This document shows, in pieces, positions 12,639 through 23,407 of a stretch of 64,000 bases of DNA. The position numbers and the translations under genes are program-made. The notes under the pieces were generated by a model. It was not told the DNA's origin. It did no database searches and saw only the letters and a list, made by a program, of their open reading frames with translations. Location: the NCBI GenBank assembly GCA_029959085.1, contig JARWIR010000002.1, positions 32,203,733-32,267,732 of the forward strand, given 5' to 3'. The DNA comes from Nemophila menziesii (Eukaryota; Streptophyta; Magnoliopsida; Boraginales; Hydrophyllaceae). Every line of letters begins with the position of its first letter. Position 1 is the stretch's first letter.

Positions 12639-12783
12639 ATGCTCTCGAATCCCGAGAGACTAGTCTAAGCTAAAAACAAAAGAGAAAAGGAAGTAAGGGT
12701 AAGAGCAAAGAGAGAAAGATAGATGGAGAACTTGAACATTCATAATGTTGAAGATCCCAAAATCATTTGGATGAAAATGGTAA
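12639..12783 (+). pseudogene. 5' end of element C gag, interrupted
   Basis: An ATG at 12639 lies in the same TTTGGTGTATG context as the start of the intact gag-protease of element E (63078). The frame soon meets a stop. A lysine/arginine-rich stretch and then MENLNIHNVEDPK correspond to the KKRREQEEREMANIQDP part of E. The gene is cut at 12784 by an LTR insertion and resumes at 14623. Confidence 0.65.
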
Positions 12784-14622
12784 TGATGTCTCCCTATTTG
12801 TTCTAATTATTAGCCCTTTGGATACATCCTTTTAGGTGAATATTTAACTGATTTCATAGACTTTTATGCCTATTTCGTCATATTACACTTTCTCCCCTTG
12901 GAATTAGACTATTTGCATTTTTAGAGCTTTTGTGCATTAGTTTGGTTATTTTTAGTGCAAAGTTAGTAGGTTCTTGAATTTCATGAAAAACCACTACAAG
13001 GAGGAAACGTGAGAATTAAAGTCTTATAGTATTTTTAGTGTGTTGGGAAGTATTTTATTCGAGTTTCTAATTTTAGAGTACACTTTCTTATTTCTATTCT
13101 TGATTTATTGATTTATTATTTTTAAAGCATATGCGGTTTAATTATTTATTTATTGTGAAGCTTTAAAAGATATATGGTAATTAATTAGAGACCAAGTCAA
13201 GTATAAGAAGTAAAGGAAGATATATACATGGAAATAAGAAGATTAAAGAAGGATATATGCAAAGAAGGAAAAGATGAAACTATCAAATAAATCTGAAATT
13301 CCAGCCACGTTCTAAAGACGAGTTTATAACTTAAGATTGGCTAGGAATTTGGGATAATGGTTTGGACCAATGGAAAGAGCTTTCCGATGACAAGCGGTTT
13401 CGACTATTGGAACGCGTCAAACGGATAAGTATCGAAAGAGATATGACCAAAACAAATCAGCAGCAGAATCTTACCTTTCCTAGATTTTAGGGCTGCAAAT
13501 TAAAGAGTTCTTTACTTGTCTTCCACTCCAAGTAAAACAAATTAGGGCTTCCTAGCACCTATAAATACACCCCTTGGACCTCATTATTCAGCACCTCTCA
13601 CAATTCATTCAATTTATAATATCCTTAGAGGGAGAGTCAAAGACCTCTCATATTTTATTCAATTCCTAACATCCTTAGAGAGAGAGAGTCAACCACTTCA
13701 GAGCAAGAAGGCAGAGGAGACGCTAGAACTGGAGGAATTTTGTTCTTCCACAATAGCCAACCAAACCCTTAGGTTATATATTTCTTTTCTGTAATTGAAT
13801 ATGATGTCTTTCTATTTAATTTCAGTCTTTAATTATATCATGAGCTAAACTTTCATATATTTGAGAATCGCAATAAAGGGATGAATCCTAATTAATTTAT
13901 TCTATTTTTTGAATTTAGTATTGTTTAGATTTAAATTGAATTGAGTCTTATATATTGGATATTACTTTTTTCATAATCACTATTTCTTTTCGGTACAACT
14001 AGAAATAGCTTTTAGTATTTGGGCTATTCACTTTAGTGGCGAAGTGATCATCCGACAGGGGGGTTTGAATACAGACTTAGGTAATACCCGTGTAATGTCC
14101 GTTATTGACCGACAGGATTAACTAATTACATAGCCAAAGAGACAAATTCATATCATCCGAAGAGGCATATTCGCCCATACAGGGGTTTATAGTACTTTAG
14201 GATAGCTCCTAGGTCCACCCGACAGGGGGCTAGGAGACATTAGAGTCCCGACTAATATTATAATACCAATTCTAGCCTTAAAAAAAGCATAGGTTACATT
14301 AATTAGGTGGATTCTTTGCGAGACTCAAGTATCTCTCATCTTCGAAGTTAGTCTTTTATTTGCTTTATTTCTTTTCAGTTATTTAATTTTTGTCTTTATT
14401 TATTTTCATCTTAGTTATTAGAAAAACCAAACAAAAATCATATTATTTATTTGTCTGTTAAACAATTATTCTTACTATCTGACTAATACTGGAGTTGAAC
14501 CTAATCCGTCCTTGAGAACGAAACCTGATTTATCGGAGTATTACTTGGACAACCGTACACTTGCGGTAATTGTGGTTCCTTTATTTTCGTACTTAATTTT
14601 ATAAACACACCAGGAACCACCA
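12784..14622 (+). repeat. Solo LTR inserted in element C gag
   Basis: The LTR is 1839 bp, starts TGATGTCTCC, ends GGAACCACCA, and is flanked by the 5-bp direct repeat GGTAA at 12779-12783 and 14623-14627. A single LTR with a target duplication is what LTR-LTR recombination leaves after removing an element. The first 240 bp resemble the C LTR. From about 13040 it resembles other LTR starts, and its end resembles the E LTR, so it may be mosaic. Four CCGACAGG-like motifs lie near 14051, 14109, 14173 and 14217. Confidence 0.85.
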
Positions 14623-16108
14623 GGTAACCCAATAGTGCCACCAATTGTGCAAGATCCACCAGTAGGAGTCCAAAACACTCAATTCCAAATTCCTCCGGTA
14701 GGTCAACAGTCACTCAATAATAATGGTGCAAGAATTCGAGAAGATGCACCACGATTCATCCAACCTTACGAATATGGACCTTTCCGTCTACCACCACTAG
14801 GACCCCGTCCACCCGCAGTTCAAGGAATCTGATTCAGATCAGGCACGGGTATGATCAATCAGTTTATTAATATTGGACAGTATAGTGGTGCGGCTCGTGA
14901 AGATCCTATTTGAGCCATGTATAAATTCATGAAAAATTGTGATGCAAATGTCACTCTTGGAGTAATCTAAGAACAAATGTACTTTCATATGTTCCCATTC
15001 TACCTCACCGGAGGAGCTAGTGAATGGTATGATCAGCAACAACACGATGAGATCTTAACTTTGGATCAACTTCAGACGGCATTTTCGACAGGTATTATCC
15101 TCAAAGTGTTAGACTTAGCGGGCAACTAGATGTTGCAAGTTTCCGTCAAGAACAGGGAGAAGCTGTAGGAGTTGCTTGGACTCGTTTCCAATCTTTGTTA
15201 CGAAAATGCCTATTACATGGGTACTCACTTGAATTACAGCTTAGAATATTCTATCAGATTTTAGATGAAGCCTCTAAAGAGAAGGTATATACTATGTGTT
15301 AAGGTGGCCTCATGATGGTCACAACCAATCAAGCTCTCGGCGAGAAGTGAAAAAAATAATTACGAGCCACCGGCTAGCTGGTCCCCTGATCGTTATGCCG
15401 GTCAACTCACTGTAATGGAGCACGATACACGCTACTATGTTTTGCGTCCACAAGATGTACGAGAAATTGAAGAGAAATTGGGGCCGGTAAGCCGGTCAAT
15501 CCACTAGTATACCGGTGTGGTAGCCGACTTAAAACCCCTAATGCCTATATTACCATATTTGTTCTCTTGGACACAGACTCTCACACAAGACACCATTATT
15601 GACGAACCAAAACTCAACAAGTACCTGCAAAACACCATAAAAACACCCAAAATATGATCAATCGGTTTATTAATATTGGATAGTATAGTGGTGCGGCTCG
15701 TGAAGATCCTATTTGAGCCATGTATAAATTCATGAAAAATTGTGATGCATATGTCACTCCTGGAGTAACCTAAGAACAAATGTACTTTCATATCTTCCCA
15801 TTCTACCTCACCGGAGGAGCTAGTGAATGGTATGATCAGCAACAACACGATGAGATCTTAACTTGGGATCAACTTCAGACGGCATTTTTCGACAGGTATT
15901 ATCCTCAAAGTGTTAGACTTAGCAGGCAACTAGATGTTGCAAGTTTCCGTCAAGAACAGGGAGAAGCTGTAGGAGTTGCTTGGACTCGTTTCCAATCTTT
16001 GTTACGAAAATGCCTATTACATGGGTACTCACTTGAATTACAGCTTAGAATATTCTATCAAATTTTAGATGAAGCCTCTAAAGAGAAGGTATATACTATG
16101 TGTTAAGG
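14623..16108 (+). pseudogene. Element C gag, remainder (duplicated and stopped)
   Basis: A Pro/Gln-rich N-terminal part (14635-14832) ends in a stop. The Gag domain then appears twice because of a tandem duplication: MINQFINIGQYSGAAREDP, YFHMFPFYLTGGASEWYDQ and the FFDRYYPQSVRLSRQLDVAS region. Copy 1 has in-frame stops and a one-base loss at about 15086 (TTTTCGAC against TTTTTCGAC). Copy 2 is open over 15780-16106. Both end at EKVYTMC plus stop, after which the sequence jumps into the palindrome block, so zinc knuckle and protease were deleted before the duplication. Confidence 0.75.
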
Positions 16109-16456
16109 TGGCCTCATGATGGTCACAACCAATCAAGCTCTCGGCGAGAAGTGAAAAAAATAATTACGAGCCACCGGCTAGCCGGTCCCCTGATCGTTAT
16201 GCCGGTCAACTCACTGTAATGGAGCACGATACACGCTACTATGTTTTGCGTCCACGAGATGTACGAGAAATTGAAGAGAAACTGGGACTGCTAAGCCGGT
16301 CCAATCCACTAGTATACCGGTGTGGTAGCCGACTTAAAACCCCTAATGCCTATATTACCATATTTGTTCTCTTGGACACAGACTCTCACACAAGACACCA
16401 TTATTGACGAACCAAAACTCAACAAGTACCTGCAAAACGCCATAAAAACACCCAAA
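14851..16456 (+). repeat. 803-bp tandem duplication inside element C
   Basis: Copy 1 is 14851-15653 and copy 2 is 15654-16456. Each runs from ATGATCAATC (gag) to ACACCCAAAA (upstream of the second ORF), so a unit contains the Gag domain, a palindrome cluster and part of the leader of the second ORF. The copies differ at scattered single bases and small indels, for example CTAGCTGG against CTAGCCGG, so the duplication is not very recent. Confidence 0.9.
16168..16335 (+). repeat. CpG-rich palindrome cluster of element C (ACCGGCTAGCCGGT type)
   Basis: The perfect 14-bp palindrome ACCGGCTAGCCGGT lies at 16173-16186, followed by a half-conserved copy ending GCCGGT at 16206, with centres 20 bp apart. 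A second pair ends at 16300 (AAGCCGGT) and 16321 (TATACCGGT), with centres 21 bp apart. The equivalent cluster in the first tandem copy (15365-15530) carries ACCGGCTAGCTGGT. The same palindrome is in element F at 45032-45045. Confidence 0.72.
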
Positions 16457-17580
16457 AACTTTACATCCTTCTCTCTAATCCATTCCTAACATATACACAA
16501 CATCAAATCCTTCCACAAAACACCAAAATTCTTCACTTTAATCCTTCTTTTTTACTTCATCAAATCTTCAATTCCATCCATTAAACCTCTTTTACTCCAT
16601 TAAATATTCGTTACCCATCTCATATCACACCTTCAACCATCTTTCTATATCCTCAAATCATCAAAATTCTAAACTTTTCTCTAGTTTTTGAATTTTTGAA
16701 GTTTTGAGTTTGGGGTTCATTGAGATGACGAACATGATTATTCCTTATGCTATAACCGGAGAGCATGATTTATCCTAACACTACTGGAGCTACTCCAGCT
16801 AATGCCATTGACATTCCGGATTCAAGTTCTAAACCGATTAATGGAGAAATTAAGAATACTATGAAGAGGAAAGAGAACCCAAGTACTATTATTCCAGAAG
16901 AGTCTATCATGGATGAAGAAAAAGATGAAGAAAAAGAGGTAAGTGAACCGATTAACCTTACTCGTTCTGTTAGAAGAAAAGAAATGGGTGTGAAACCTAA
17001 ACCTAAGAAGCCATTCGCACCTTGGAAAGAACAAGTCCGTGAGAGGTTTGCTAGTATTTCGTTTGGTGTTGAGAAAGGATTTCCGATGAATATAATGGAT
17101 GGTGAGTTCAAAGATTATGTGGTTGCATGTGACAAGTTTGGATGGAAAGATTTGCGAGAAAGAGAGTTGAATTATATTCCATCATTGGTCCGAGAATTTT
17201 ATGAAGAATTGGTCTTTGCGAATAGTAATGCTATTGGACTATGTAAGAATATTATTACTTTCTCTGTTGAGCATATTCGTAAGGTATTTAACTTACCAAA
17301 CTTGAAAGGTCCATGCCAATACCAAGAAGAGCTCAATAATCCGGCATTCGAATGGGATTCGTTTTATCAAAGTGTTTTGATTCATGGGATTCCGCCCATA
17401 CCCAAGGGTGCTAGATATGAAGGTCAGGCTTTTAGTAGGACTTTATTGTCGCGTGCAAGAGTATGGTCCCGTTTCATTATTCCTACCTTCTTTGGTAACA
17501 ATCGCATATCTGAGGTAACACGCGAACAACTCATCTTCATTAAACGTATTATTCAGAAGAAGGAGATTGATGTGGCTCAT

Positions 17581-19107
17581 TGTTGGCATATTGCCCCCAT
17601 CGATTAGGTGTTTTAATGTGACAAATCCTCTATTGTTTAGTGTGCTAATTTCACTTTATTATCTTGCACTCTAATTCATCAAAAAGCACAATTGACATCA
17701 TTTAGATCAAATCTTTATTGTTATATCTTAAGAAACTAATTCTCTTACAAATGCTATTAACTTTATCTTTGTGTACATTGAGAATTAGCTTTAGTAATCA
17801 ACTACAAAGTTTATAAGAATGATGTTCTCTACAACTCTCGTGAAGAAGGTTTTCCAATCCGAGCATCATAGTAAAAGATATACTCACTAGAAGGTGTCTT
17901 AAACCTTTGGTACGGTACACCGGAGTACACCTGCGGTACACCGCAATACCACGGACCAGAGGCGCGGTGCATAAGCTAGTCCGAACAGAAAGCAAAGAAA
18001 TATGCGGTACACCGGACAGAAACTGCGGTACACCGCAGAGCCACGGACCAGAGGCGCGGTGCACAAGATAGTCCGACCAGTAAGCTTGAAGTTTAAGACG
18101 AACGTCTTCGCGGTGCACCGGACCATACCCGCGGTACACCGCAAAGAAGGTTTTCCTGCAGCAAAATAAAGACAAAAGCAATAGATCCGTTGGAGATATT
18201 AATATATCCATTGGAGACAAATCATATGACCGTTGGGAGCATTTTGCAGCTATATATTGAAGATCTTTCAAGGCTACAACTACACCTTCAACCCATATAC
18301 ACTTAGGGGCTTAATTGTTATCATCCAAGAAGGTGTCAAGAGCTTCATAGTTCATATCCACTCAATTAAGGAGTTAATCCAAGGAGCTATCAAAGTTATT
18401 ATCTACTCAAAGATGATTTTACAAGCTTATAGTCATATCTACTCTTTAGGAGATTATCTAGCAAAGTTGTTTGCACCCCTTTAAACACTTTGTATCTATC
18501 CTCTTAAGTCTAGGTCTTGTAATAGATAGATTAAGAGAGAATTCAAGTATAGGGAGTATACTTGGTATCCTTGTGTTGAGATAGCATAAGTGTTTGAGTA
18601 TCGGGAGTATACTTGGTGTCCTTGTGTTGCGATAGCACAAGTGTTTGTCCTTCGTGTTATCGAAGAGGTTGTAAGGGTTATTGTGTTCTCGACCCGGTTA
18701 AGAGAGACACGGGAGCTTAGTGAAAAGCTTGAAATCCTAAGGAGGCTTCCTTAGGTAGTGGATGTAGGGAAACCGAACCACTATAAATCGTGTGTATCTT
18801 TCTATCCCTACTCTATTTACTTTCCGCACTCTATATGTTTGATAATATGCTAGCTTGAGTTATATGATATTGTTTATCTAGGATATCTAACATATAGTCT
18901 TCTAGAGTAGTTTTAAGATATTGGATTGTCGATTTACTTGTTATACTTTTATATCAAAACTCTATCTTACCTTTGCATGTTCCTATAAGAGTTTGGTTTA
19001 ATTAGTTGACTTAGAAGTTTTCTCTTAAACTTATAATTGTCCAAAAGATTTTTTATTAGGCATTAATCTTATTAGTAATCCTATTCACCCCCCCTCTAGG
19101 ACTTTCA
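17581..19107 (+). repeat. Copia-type solo LTR with CTCAT target duplication
   Basis: The LTR is 1527 bp, begins TGTTGGCATATTGCCCCC and ends CCCCCTCTAGGACTTTCA. CTCAT flanks it at 17576-17580 and 19108-19112. It is the same family as the LTRs of element H (50446-51796 and 55192 onwards, opposite strand), where the initiator tRNA-Met primer site identifies a Copia-type element. Outer parts agree closely with H, but the middle holds a different palindrome array. Confidence 0.9.
17912..18142 (+). repeat. Palindrome-pair array in the Copia-type solo LTR (GCGGTACACCGC type)
   Basis: There are three units about 95-105 bp apart. Each has two 12-bp near-palindromes with centres 21 bp apart: 17912-17923 with 17933-17944, 18004-18015 with 18025-18036, and 18110-18121 with 18131-18142. 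Between them, the phrase CCACGGACCAGAGGCGCGGT occurs twice. The motif is that of Athila-like elements A and B, whereas the sister LTR of H carries the CCGGGTTCCCGG type. Confidence 0.85.
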
Positions 19108-19570
19108 CTCATGTAATATATAACTCTATTATGGCTTACACAAAAGCCCCCATTGATGCACGCAACCTCAAGTTCCCATGCAGTATCACAAATATTTGTA
19201 TTGACGCAAATGTGCCACTTAGGAACATTGAGGATGAACCGGTAGAGAAAGGTGTTAATCTCAAAACGATTTCAATTGCAAATATTTATAATGAGGCCAA
19301 AAGAACGGGATTGAATTAGACAAGCCATTTGGACAAGAAATCAAAGCTAGACCTCCTCACCGCAAAGTTAGAGTTGCCAAAGATCATGAGGTTATTGAAA
19401 GAATGAAAGCTTTAGAGGAGAAACATGAAGAGGTATTAAAAGTTATAGTAAGCGTTACAACAGAGTTGGTATTCATGAAAAATAGATTACATAGGTTGGG
19501 CGACTCACAACATGCCGTTTGCACGATGCTTAAGAAGATGACCCAACCTGGACACAACACTGATGACTAG

Positions 19571-21183
19571 CCTAGTGCTGGTTAAGATACGTTTTCCTAT
19601 CATTTTCTCATTTAGTAGTGTATATTAGTTTAAATTGCTTTATCGAGTCTTTTCGAGTCGTGGGGACACGACTCATTTTTTAGTTTGGGGTGGGGTTCGT
19701 TGCCTCATCCCAATTTTTTTGTTATTTTTTTTATTTGCTTTCAATAAAATTAATTTTAAGGTTGCATTTGACTGTAGAGCATTTTAAATGTCCCCATTAA
19801 GCATACTTTTTATGAATTTATGATAGAAAATAGTAGACCTTAGGGGTTAGTATAAAACGCACTTAGATTGCATGCAAATATAGGTAATTGATAGGAGAAA
19901 TTAATTAACAATGCAAAAGAAGTAAACTTGTACTTAAGGAAAGTGTTTGGTTTGTAGAACGTGAGATCCGAATTAGTAGAGAACCCACTTAGGTATGAAC
20001 TAGAGGCGAGCTATGTAACTAGGAAAATGATAGAGGCAGTTCTTTGTTAGCCCTTTGAGACTTTTTAGCCTTCTATCCCTTAAATTAATATCATCCTTCT
20101 TAGCCCCATTTTTAGCCTTTAAGCCTTTTCATTTGTCACCGCGATATAAGCCCATATCCCATTTGATTATTAGGCATTTCCATATGACCCGCACTTGAAT
20201 CACAATCCTGAGACTTCCTATCTTGAGCTTGAGTTTGGGGTGGTGGGTTTCACTATTGAGAGATTACATTGGGAGGGAATTCGTATGCGTTTGTATTTAT
20301 GCGCAATTGTTAATGATGTATTATTTGTAACCCTTTGCAGGGGTCTTTGAAAAAGAAAGAATAATAGAAAAAAATATAAGAGACATGACTATTCAACATC
20401 AAAATAATGGTCATGGGTATCTTATACAAAAGAAAAAGAAAAATATGAAAAAGAAAAAATATATATATATACACACGTGAAAAATTAAAGTAACCGGCAA
20501 AGTGGAAAGTTTTGGAAATCATCTTTATTTCTTATTGGGTAATTTTGGGGACGCTACATTAGTGCGTCAATTGGGTTGAGTGAGAACAATATTTGAGTGC
20601 AAACTCAAGCTCTTGGACAGTTTGTTAATGGTAAGTGAGGAGAGAGCCAAAAGCTCACTTCAAATTTACCAAATATACATTCCATACCGTCCTTAAGCCT
20701 ACGCTATAACCATAAAGTCCTCGTGATTCCTAGATATATAGTGGAGTTATAATTCAGCTAATAGGGAGTACGCTAAGTGGAGCGTTCAAAGTTAGTGAGG
20801 ATCGATGAACACCCTATTACCATCATCTTGAGATAAGTACAAGCGTAACCTTCTAGCATTGTGAAGCTAATTTTTGATTAATTATTTGTATTTGTTTTTT
20901 GAATGACATGTGTATGTGTATATTAATTCCTACGTCATACTATATGAGATTTGTTTTAAGTTTTGCTTTTGGGTATTATTTGCTAGACTCTACATTTTTG
21001 CGTTTCCCCTAAGGATCAATCTAAACCAGCCCATTCATTATGTATATACGATTCAACATGCCAACTATTAAACAACTTATTAGAAATACAAGACATCCAA
21101 TCAGAAATGTCACGAAATCCCCCGCTCTTCGGGGATGCCCTCAGCGCCGAGGAACATGTACTATAGGTTTGAGTTGGGGGTCT
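19571..21183 (+). mobile_element. 3' non-coding region of element C
   Basis: No gene is seen. It contains the perfect hairpin at 19655-19674 followed by a polypurine-like GTTTGGGGTGGGG tract, a second GAGTTTGGGGTGG tract at about 20230, and sequence collinear with B, E, F and G. From about 21000 to 21160 is a stretch with no counterpart in the other elements (CGCTCTTCGGGGATGCCC...), likely an acquired piece. It has replaced the second hairpin. The polypurine tract TTTGAGTTGGGGGTCT precedes the LTR. Confidence 0.65.
19655..19674 (+). other. Conserved hairpin 1 (element C copy)
   Basis: GAGTCGTGGGGACACGACTC forms a perfect 8-bp stem closed by a GGGA loop, about ten bases upstream of a polypurine-like tract. 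Equivalents are in B (28495-28514) and E (58787-58806, minus), each with a T.G pair in the stem, and in F (43510-43529, minus), with one mismatch at the stem top. Confidence 0.7.
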
Positions 21184-22771
21184 TGATGTCTTCCGTTCTG
21201 TTCTAAATATTAGCCCTTATGAGGCATCATTTTAGGCGATTAATTGACTTATTTGATAGACTTTTAAGCTTATTTGATTATATTGCGTTTTCTCGACTTG
21301 GATTTGTATTATTTGCGTTTTAGAGCTTTTGGGCATTGATTTTTGTTTTTAGTGTAAAGTTCTTAGGTCCATGGATTATATTGAGCACCAAGATAAGGAG
21401 GAGAAACGGAAATTAAAGTCATAGATCCTGTGTAGAAGTCAAAGGCGAGAAAAGTTGATTCGGAGAATTATTAGATGAGAATGAAATCTGGAAGACTGTT
21501 ACAAATCACTGTTTTTGAGCCACTTATCCACTAATTCACCCTTAGAGTCGTGAAATAAGAAATTTGCATCTTTGAGTAAGGAAGAATTTGCAAGTTGAAC
21601 GGAGTGATTCCGAGTCCAGACGCAAAAGTTACAGTTGTACATCACTTACGGGATTTCATTTAAGGATTGGGCTTTTATTTCATTTAACCTATTTCCTTTT
21701 AAGAGTGGATCCCAATCCGTTTTCCCCATCTTATATTAGCCTCCTTAGACTTCATTTTTTATATACAACTTAGATTATACAAGTCAAAACGCCAGAGAAG
21801 CAGTCAGAAGCAAAAAGAGAGAAGAAACTGAAACTGGAGAATCTCAATTCTTCCATCAACAGTCAAAATCAATCCTTTAATTAGGTTACCTATTTCATTT
21901 CTGTAATTGAACATGAGTATCTTATCTTTTAATTCAGTTTTTCATTACATTATGAGCTAAACACATTAGTGCTTGAGAATTGCAATAAAGGGGATGAACC
22001 CTAATTAATATCTTTATTGTTTCTGAATTTGGGATTTCCATAATTTATATTGAATTGGGTATTTTATATTGGTTGTTATTTTTTTGTTATTTACTAATTC
22101 TTTTCGGTACAACTAGAATAGGTATTAGTATTTGGTCTACTCACTTTAAGTGGCAAAAGTGATCAACCGACCCGGGGGGGGGGGGGGGGGGTCGAATACG
22201 GAACTAGGTAATAACCATTTAATGTTCGTCATTGACTGACAGGCTTGACTAGTTACATAGCCAATGAGGTAAGACCTTCACATCTGAAGAGGCATATTCG
22301 AGCGATCGGTGTTTATAGCACTTTAAGATAGCTCCTAGGTCCACCCGATAGGGGGTTAGGAGATATTAGAATCCCGACTAGTATTAAAATACCAGTTCCA
22401 CCCTTAAACGGAAACGTTAATTAAATTGATTAGGCGGAACCCTTGCGAGACTCAAGTACACTTTCTCATCCTTGCGTCCACTCATTTTTTACTTTACGTG
22501 CATTTATTTTACTTGCGTCCAGTTAATTGCTATAATTTAGTACTTTAATTAATTGCGTCTTAGTTTATAAACAAAACCAAAACTAATTTTTTATCATTTA
22601 TTTTCTTGTCATATAACAACTATCCTCACTTATTGCATAACATCATTAGTCATATCCATCCATCTCTGAGATCGAAAACCCGTTTACCGGATATTACTTG
22701 GACGACCTGTGCACTTGCGGTTCATATCCCTCTTTTTTAGGGGTGTTATTTTAACACACTAGGAGACACCA
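21184..22771 (+). repeat. 3' LTR of element C
   Basis: The LTR is 1588 bp, starts TGATGTCTTC and ends GGAGACACCA, directly after a polypurine tract. A run of about 18 G at 22174-22191 replaces CTGGTGGTT of the 5' copy, a homopolymer expansion or assembly artefact at one of the four dispersed motifs. Confidence 0.85.
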
Positions 22772-23171
22772 ACCGTCTAAATTCTTGCAAATGTCTGTTA
22801 TATTATCAGGGGTAACAAAAGCATAATGAGACATGATTATTACCAAGCTAAATAACCGAGGAAACTAAAAGGATAGAAAGGAACAATCAAATGATATAGG
22901 AGATCTAGGGAAATAAAAGCATTTAACTAGGGATTAATTAATAATATTAAAGGATATCACCATTGTTGCAGGAGCTTTCTAGAAAGATAAAGAGAAGCAA
23001 GAGAGAGAATATATTCTTTATCTTGACAACTTTTGTTTTATTCACTAGTGAAAATAACAATATTACACACAATAATCTTAATATATACTTATCCCGTTAA
23101 TAATCCCTATACTGAAGCTAAAATCGGATTTTTCATAAGATTTTTTATTTTGGCCGAAGTTGGATGGGCCT
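22772..23171. other. Unassigned AT-rich gap between elements C and B
   Basis: This is 400 bp without a convincing reading frame or repeat that I can match elsewhere in the window. It separates the end of the C LTR from the truncated 5' LTR of B. Confidence 0.4.
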
Positions 23172-23257
23172 TGCAGTACTGTGCCTGTCTAGGGTGAGAT
23201 TGCGTAGTTTTCGAGACTTTATTTTATCTTATTTTTATCACACCCTAGGCGACACCA
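23172..23257 (+). repeat. Truncated 5' LTR of element B
   Basis: From CTTGCAGTACTGTGCC to GGCGACACCA this repeats the last 86 bp of the 3' LTR (about 31671-31756). The upstream 1.45 kb of LTR are missing. Confidence 0.85.
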
Positions 23258-23263
23258 AGTTTT

Positions 23264-23281
23264 TGGCGCCGCTGTCGGGGA
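23264..23281 (+). other. Primer-binding site (tRNA-Asp type), element B
   Basis: TGGCGCCGCTGTCGGGGA lies six bases after the LTR end. It is the same variant as in element A. Confidence 0.87.
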
Positions 23282-23407
23282 CTTGTGTCTCGTTAGCGTG
23301 CGGGTTATCTATTTCGAGTAGTATTTTTTAATTAATTTTCAGTTTTTAGTTTTTGTTTTTTCCAGATTTACGCTTGTGGTTTGCTTTAGTCTTTTTCAGG
23401 TTTCACA

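Larger units (their letters stand above)
16725..19570 (+). pseudogene. Second ORF of element C, split by a solo LTR and frameshifted
   Basis: The ATG at 16725 lies just after GAGTTTGGGGTTCATTGAG, the same context as in element B. A shift near 16765 leads into the main frame (16765-17580), which has an acidic/basic N-terminus followed by REFYEELVFAN, HIRKVFNLPNLKG and RARVWSRFIIPTFFGNNRI. These match the B protein (27206-28408) segment by segment and the 'putative plant transposon protein' domain. At 17581 a solo LTR interrupts. After 19112 the frame resumes with IMAYTKAPIDARNLKFP, and a one-base shift near 19312 leads to a coiled-coil-like tail (VIERMKALEEKHEEVLKV) ending at 19570. I know of no established biochemical function for the family. 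Confidence 0.75.
10897..22771 (+). mobile_element. Element C: non-autonomous Athila/Tat-like element with nested insertions
   Basis: Order: 5' LTR (10897-12492), primer site (12499), leader and gag start, solo LTR inserted in gag (12784-14622), rest of gag with an 803 bp tandem duplication (14851-16456) that includes palindrome clusters, second ORF (16725-19570) split by a Copia-type solo LTR (17581-19107), 3' non-coding region with hairpin and polypurine tracts, 3' LTR (21184-22771). Zinc knuckle, protease and pol are absent, because gag runs straight into the palindrome block. The five bases outside the two LTRs differ (GCAGT against ACCGT), so no target duplication supports them being one intact insertion. 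Inter-element recombination is possible. Confidence 0.8.

Noticed and set aside
18233..18484. An 83-codon frame in the Copia-type solo LTR
   Set aside because: Short, AT-rich LTR sequence; not retained in the H LTR.
22174..22191. G-quadruplex or regulatory meaning of the 18-G run
   Set aside because: The paired LTR lacks it. Homopolymer expansion or sequencing error is the simpler reading.
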